Positions 59,695 through 64,000 of a DNA stretch of 64,000 bases are shown one piece after another. The DNA comes from Druceiella hillmani. Taxonomy: Eukaryota > Arthropoda > Insecta > Lepidoptera > Hepialidae. Each line of letters opens with the position of its first letter. Position 1 is the first letter of the stretch. The stretch lies in contig JAYKKI010000074.1 in the NCBI GenBank assembly GCA_039881145.1, positions 10,729,501 through 10,793,500 on the forward strand. Reading direction: 5' to 3'. Under the pieces are notes generated by a model that was not told the DNA's origin, did not search any database, and saw only the letters and a list, made by a program, of their open reading frames with translations. Made by a program: the position numbers and the translations under genes.

Positions 59695-62135
59695 TTGGAA
59701 AAACGTAAGTAAGTGTAAGTTAATCATTTGTTTGTTTGTTAATGTTGTGTGTACAAAATACAGCCGTCTAAAAATATATTTTATTTACTAGTCGTAAACT
59801 CACGAATACATGCGGAGCAAACCGCTTGTCGGTGCGCAGCAACTCTAAATCTCAAGGACCTAATCTTGATCTTTTACATTATATAATAATGAAAATGAAA
59901 ATGTAATGAAAATATTTGTTTCATATTTCTTTGCTAATCAGTTTTAATTAAATTTTTGTCACATAGAAACGTGTTCAATGAGTTTATATAATCAGTGTCG
60001 TTTTAAGTATGAAACGTGTATAATAAACTACATATATTGGAAAGTGTACAAATTCTTATAGATTTATTTATATTTTTTTACGGTTTAGTTTAGATATAAT
60101 AAATTTGGTTAATTATACTACATACATTACAATAAATGAAGCCAACAAGAACATAAACCATTATTTTCAATAATCTAATATATTCGCTTAACATTTTACA
60201 TAAAATGTTTTGAGATATGAATATATTTTCTTAACTAATTCAAACCTGAAAAATAAAATTCACTTATACTACTGATGAAAGTAGGCCATGTGTTTCTAAT
60301 GTATACAAGTATGGTAAATATGTAAGTAAAAGAAGGCAAATTTGGGCTAATATTTATTCGTAGTTAATCGAAATAAGTGACCACCTTACTAAGAAGAATT
60401 AAAAAATCTACTGCGGTTTTTGTCCGAAAAAAAAACCTTTTTAATTCATTAACTGAAATCTCTAAAACAGTTTTCATTACAAAAATAAATAATAAAATTT
60501 AGTGACATGATATTATTTCCAAATGTATAGAGGGAGTATTTTTGTAATATTTGTTTTTTCATTGGACAATAGGTAAACCCTATAGTTACTTAGTAGATTT
60601 TTAAAGTTCTTTTGTCATTGAAATGTGTTTTTTTATCATTATTATATTGAGAAATGTTCACGTTATTATCATTAGTGGTAAATATTGGTTAGATGTTACA
60701 ATATCTAAATCAATAAAATGCAATACCAAATAAAAAGAGACTAGACATATTATTTACACAATAGTTAGCTTATATTTTACGATCTTTCGGCGATAGTCAC
60801 TTTAAGCTATTGGCAACTCCATAATATTTTCTGTTTTTAGCACAATGACGAAAAGTAAATTGGTTGAATTTGTATAAAAGAAAATTCCGTCGGGCTAATA
60901 TTAGGCACCATTATTAATACACGATTATGCCTACGTATGTACTAGGACAAATATGAATTTAATTATTGGTAACATGCAACTTTTGAAAGTATAGGGTCAC
61001 ACGAAAAACGTATGTGCTATAGACCAATAAATGTAGTTAGATTGAAGCTTTTCTCTGTCCTGCAAAAACTGATATTTCACTGAAATTTGCAAAAGTTGCA
61101 GTTTTTGTTATATTTCCATAATAGGGAATATCTTTGTTGTAAAGATTAAAGTTAGCGCTATCGTTCGATCAATGTAAGAGCATAATCACTTTTTGGGAAA
61201 TAAACAAATTTAGGAGAGGTACAATCTCGATTTAAAATAAAATGTATTATTTTACCTTAGCCCCATAATATTTCACAAGTCTGCAATCGTCAACCATAAC
61301 AACTGGAAACATTAGACAAAAATGTTGCACAAGTCTACCAAAAAGGTGACAGAATTATGCAGCGAGCTGCCTGGGGAATGGAATATTGGAAGAGATAAGA
61401 TCATGAGATCGCAATTTATCTCGCAATTTTGTTTCATCAACATCTTCTATGATTTATAATCTTTCCCGGATAAATTATCGGTGCAATGACCGTTGCAAGA
61501 ATTTTTACCCAGTTTGGATATTCACGTTTTTCTTTTATGAAGTGGTTCAATGGTTGTGTAATCAAAATTTATTTTTCAGTTTTTTGCGTTATCGTGATTA
61601 ATATGGTAAATCAGTTTTTTGTCAATCTTGTTTTTGTAAAAAATTCTTGTAATGATGAAATAGAAAACCGTTCTACTTTGAATTAGAAATATTTGTTGTG
61701 TTTTATTGATTAATATGATGGACTAATTAGTAAAAAAATTGATAATGAATTTGTTATTCATTTTATCCCTACAATTCATAGGGAAGCTGAATAAGTAAAT
61801 TATTGATTTAAAAAAAAGAAATGAATTGCGGTAACGGCTTTAATTTTAAGTGAATTTTTGTTCATTAGCAACAATTTTTGAAAAGATTTACTTCCGTAAT
61901 AATATTCGTCAAACCATATTAAATAACATGAACCATTTGCAAAATTACATTCACACATAACATTTTTAAACCCGAGCGACATCACGTAAAATTATGACGT
62001 AAGCCCGTAATAAACTTGCAGTCGAATATAAAGTTATTCACAACCTATCATAGATCTCTTAATACCAACAACGGACCGCCATTAAAATCTCTATTTAACA
62101 ACCTAAGTTGTAACTTTTAAAATTTCTAAAATTCC
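59695..62135. other. AT-rich stretch with no gene seen
   Basis: The 66-codon plus frame at 61486-61686 and the 61-codon minus frame at 61800-61985 lack motifs. A small CpG patch near 59810-59850 (ATGCGGAGCAAACCGC, GTCGGTGCGCAGC) may belong to the preceding island. Confidence 0.5.
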
Positions 62136-62141
62136 CTAAAG

Positions 62142-62244
62142 TCTTTAATAGAATTCAGCAGTCGACACGGCCTATAAAACGGAATTTAAAAATAATAAAC
62201 TCTTTAATAGAATTCAGCAGTCGACACGGCCTATAATACGGAAT
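62142..62244. repeat. 44-bp sequence duplicated with a 59-bp period
   Basis: The unit starting TCTTTAATAGAATTCAGCAG and containing TCGACACGGCCTATAA occurs at 62142-62185 and 62201-62244 with a single substitution. The 15-bp spacer is AT-rich. The unit is G+C-richer than its surroundings and the duplication is recent. Confidence 0.95.
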
Positions 62245-62249
62245 AAAGC

Positions 62250-62655
62250 AATGAGCATGAAGTGACTGATTTCTAAAAGGGATTCTACTGCAAATATTTC
62301 TGTTGCTCACAATATCCCGTAAGTATGACAGTATTTAACCTTAAGCCAATATGCCATTTTTCTCTCCCTCATCCCTTTTTGGAGCAGTTAGAGTATAAGG
62401 TTTTAGTGTTGAATCCCTAGTTTAATACTTGTTATAAAATTATTTGATCCATGAAAAAAGGCACATTAAAGTTTATAATAAAATAAAAAATTCTATATTT
62501 ATAAAGAAAATATATTTGTTTTGGGTGTGTAATACAAAAAAACTTTTTTCTTTCTTATATTTATTCAGTTAACGGAAAAAAATTGAAAAAAGTCAAAAAG
62601 TATTGCAATATCCATAAAATAAAAAGAGAAATAAAATAAAAAATTTTATTTAGTA
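62250..62655. other. AT-rich stretch with no gene seen
   Basis: Nothing recognised. Confidence 0.5.
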
Positions 62656-62659
62656 GTTA

Positions 62660-63162
62660 ATGTTTAAACATCATTATATTTTATTTGTGAGAAGTATTCC
62701 TTAATTTTTGTTCCACAAAATTTTAACTGGGCCTAAATATCCATAAATTTTTCCTCTGAAACCGGTAGGCACTCATTATGGGATTGTTCTGGCAGGAAAA
62801 ACTCTGTGTCACCAACACTATACTTCGATTTTTTTAATGTGTCTTGGGAATAGATGATGTCCAAAAAGAATTGTAATGTTTTCTGTGAAAAATTAACTAT
62901 GGATGTTTCTTTTCAACCCTAATTTCTCTTATGGTTTGAGATAAAAAAAGGCATGCCTTCTTGTACATTGATCATAAAAAGGTTTTCCATTTTTTACATG
63001 TGGTTGATCAACTTCAATTACGTGAAAGAGGCATGGCTTCTGACTAGCATCACGAATCACTTTTACTGTTAACATTCCAAATATGGGAGTCCGCGAATGT
63101 GAAATATTATTTTTATTCAATATAATGCATATATTATACGGTGTAATTTTTATTCTGCGCAC
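62660..63162 (-). pseudogene. Possible decayed coding sequence, family unknown
   Basis: On the minus strand a 77-codon frame (63162-62929) contains FGMLTVKVIRDASQKPC and VKNGKPFYDQC and then stops. Shortly after, in another frame, a second open stretch reads KYSVGDTEFFLPEQ, then LPVSEEKFMDI, a TAG, and continues open as AQLKFCGTKIKEYFSQIK down to about 62660. The amino-acid mix looks protein-like rather than like translated AT-rich noise. Two stretches joined by a frame change and a stop would fit a dead gene or element. Each piece alone is within chance length, and I recognise no family. Confidence 0.25.
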
Positions 63163-63468
63163 CGCAGGAATTATTAAATATCTACCTTCCGAGTATTTTA
63201 ATTAAGCATATTAAATATATAGTGATGGAGAAATGAACATATTTCATTCGATCCTTTTTTTGCTACTGTTTTTGGGCAGCAGAAGAAATAAGATTTGGAT
63301 ATAGATAATTCAGGGGATGTTAAAAACATTTAGGGTTAATTGTCTTTTACAATAAACGTCATTTGTTGTAATGTTCGGCGCACTTAATGTTTTTTAAAAG
63401 TCCATTACCATAGCTTACCTTAGAGAAGATTACCAACATTGAATCCTAGTTTCTCTTTTTTGTTTATA

Positions 63469-63618
63469 TCATATATTAGACTTAAATAAATGTAACTTAT
63501 TCTCAATTTCTAACTTTTCCATTTCTTTTTCAATGACATCTTTTTCGAGCTCAGAAGGATTCTTTGGATTTATTCTGAGAGCCTTTGTATAAGCCAGAAA
63601 TTCATCACTAGTACTGCA
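63469..63618 (-). pseudogene. Further minus-strand peptide-like stretch
   Basis: An open stretch of about 50 codons reads SDEFLAYTKALRINPKNPSE and continues as a Glu/Lys-rich, coiled-coil-like segment ending at a TGA (63471-63469). About 50 bases further along the minus strand is a strong splice-donor-like AAG/GTAAGC (plus strand 63414-63422). It lies upstream of, and on the same strand as, the preceding possible pseudogene and may belong with it. The length alone is not significant. Confidence 0.2.
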
Positions 63619-63723
63619 TCACTTCTTGGATATTAAAATCCTATGTTAAAATAATTTACGAATGTCGATAGATATGTTTCATAAGATAGTTTATTTTTCC
63701 CCGGACATATCATGTATTTTCTT

Positions 63724-63769
63724 GATATTTAACTTGATTAATATATGATATTTAACTTAATTCATATAA
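63724..63769. repeat. 23-bp tandem duplication
   Basis: GATATTTAACTT begins two copies at 63724 and 63747 with small differences in the second half of the unit. Confidence 0.8.
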
Positions 63770-64000
63770 ATTTGATTATTTAATACATTTTGAGCTGTCG
63801 TGTAAGCTGTAATGACTTCTTCACACAAAATGAGCTTATGTAATCATTTGGTGAATTAAGCACTGAACTCAGTTTTTTATGTCAGTTTGTATGTTTTCCT
63901 CGCATTTCGGTTGGGGCATTACCTGTTGTGATTGACGTTTTTTTTATTGTACATGTTTTTTCTTGTTATACCATGCACAACAAATCCTGAGGTATACACT
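63770..64000. other. End of window, no gene seen
   Basis: Nothing recognised up to the window edge. Confidence 0.5.

Overview
The window is eukaryotic nuclear DNA that is very A+T-rich by eye. It holds no intact gene that I can support. The organism is probably an insect, judging from decayed mobile elements: the 3' end of an RTE-clade non-LTR retrotransposon, two copies of one tRNA-related SINE-like family, and degenerate copies of two dispersed repeats that I recall as abundant in insects, above all Lepidoptera (one with a TTCCGTA head and a GTCC/GTCT-rich tail, one with an AAAAGGCGGCAAA head). Lepidoptera or Trichoptera fit best; Hemiptera is possible. No tRNA, rRNA, operon, CRISPR array or bacterial feature is visible.

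Open frames do not exceed what this base composition gives by chance. With stops at roughly 8% of codons, about one ATG-started frame near 95 codons is expected over both strands. The longer ones seen are Tyr-Ile translations of (TA)n, a frame through a 108-bp repeat, antisense readings of transposon remnants, or apparent noise. The stretch reads as a gene desert or a very long intron.

Layout. 1-5.6 kb: AT-rich desert with a long (TA)n array. 5.6-6.2 kb: repeat-like block with a perfect 17-bp-arm hairpin. 6.85-7.3 kb: G+C-richer island that could be a promoter or 5' exon. 8.3 and 10.2 kb: (TA)n arrays. 13-13.9 and 16.7-16.9 kb: further G+C-richer islands. 16.0 and 35.9 kb: two copies of the SINE-like family. 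16.4 kb: four copies of a 29-bp minisatellite. 21.9-22.2 kb: a 108-bp tandem repeat. 33.8 and 44.8 kb: long perfect palindromes built round (TA)n. 38.5-39.95 kb: a degenerate 60-bp tandem repeat running into a three-copy tandem of about 445-478 bp units, each with its own (TA)n tract. 43.1-43.6 kb: the RTE remnant. 51.7-53.05 and 59.15-59.7 kb: the best candidates for conserved regulatory DNA. 62.66-63.62 kb: minus-strand peptide-like segments broken by stops and a frame change, possibly decayed coding sequence.

The most unusual theme is repeated perfect or near-perfect inverted repeats with unrelated arm sequences. The two largest are centred on (TA)n, which points to a recurrent local mechanism (snap-back or template-switch copying at AT-rich cores) rather than one transposon family. 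This is inference; the inverted repeats themselves are read directly from the sequence.
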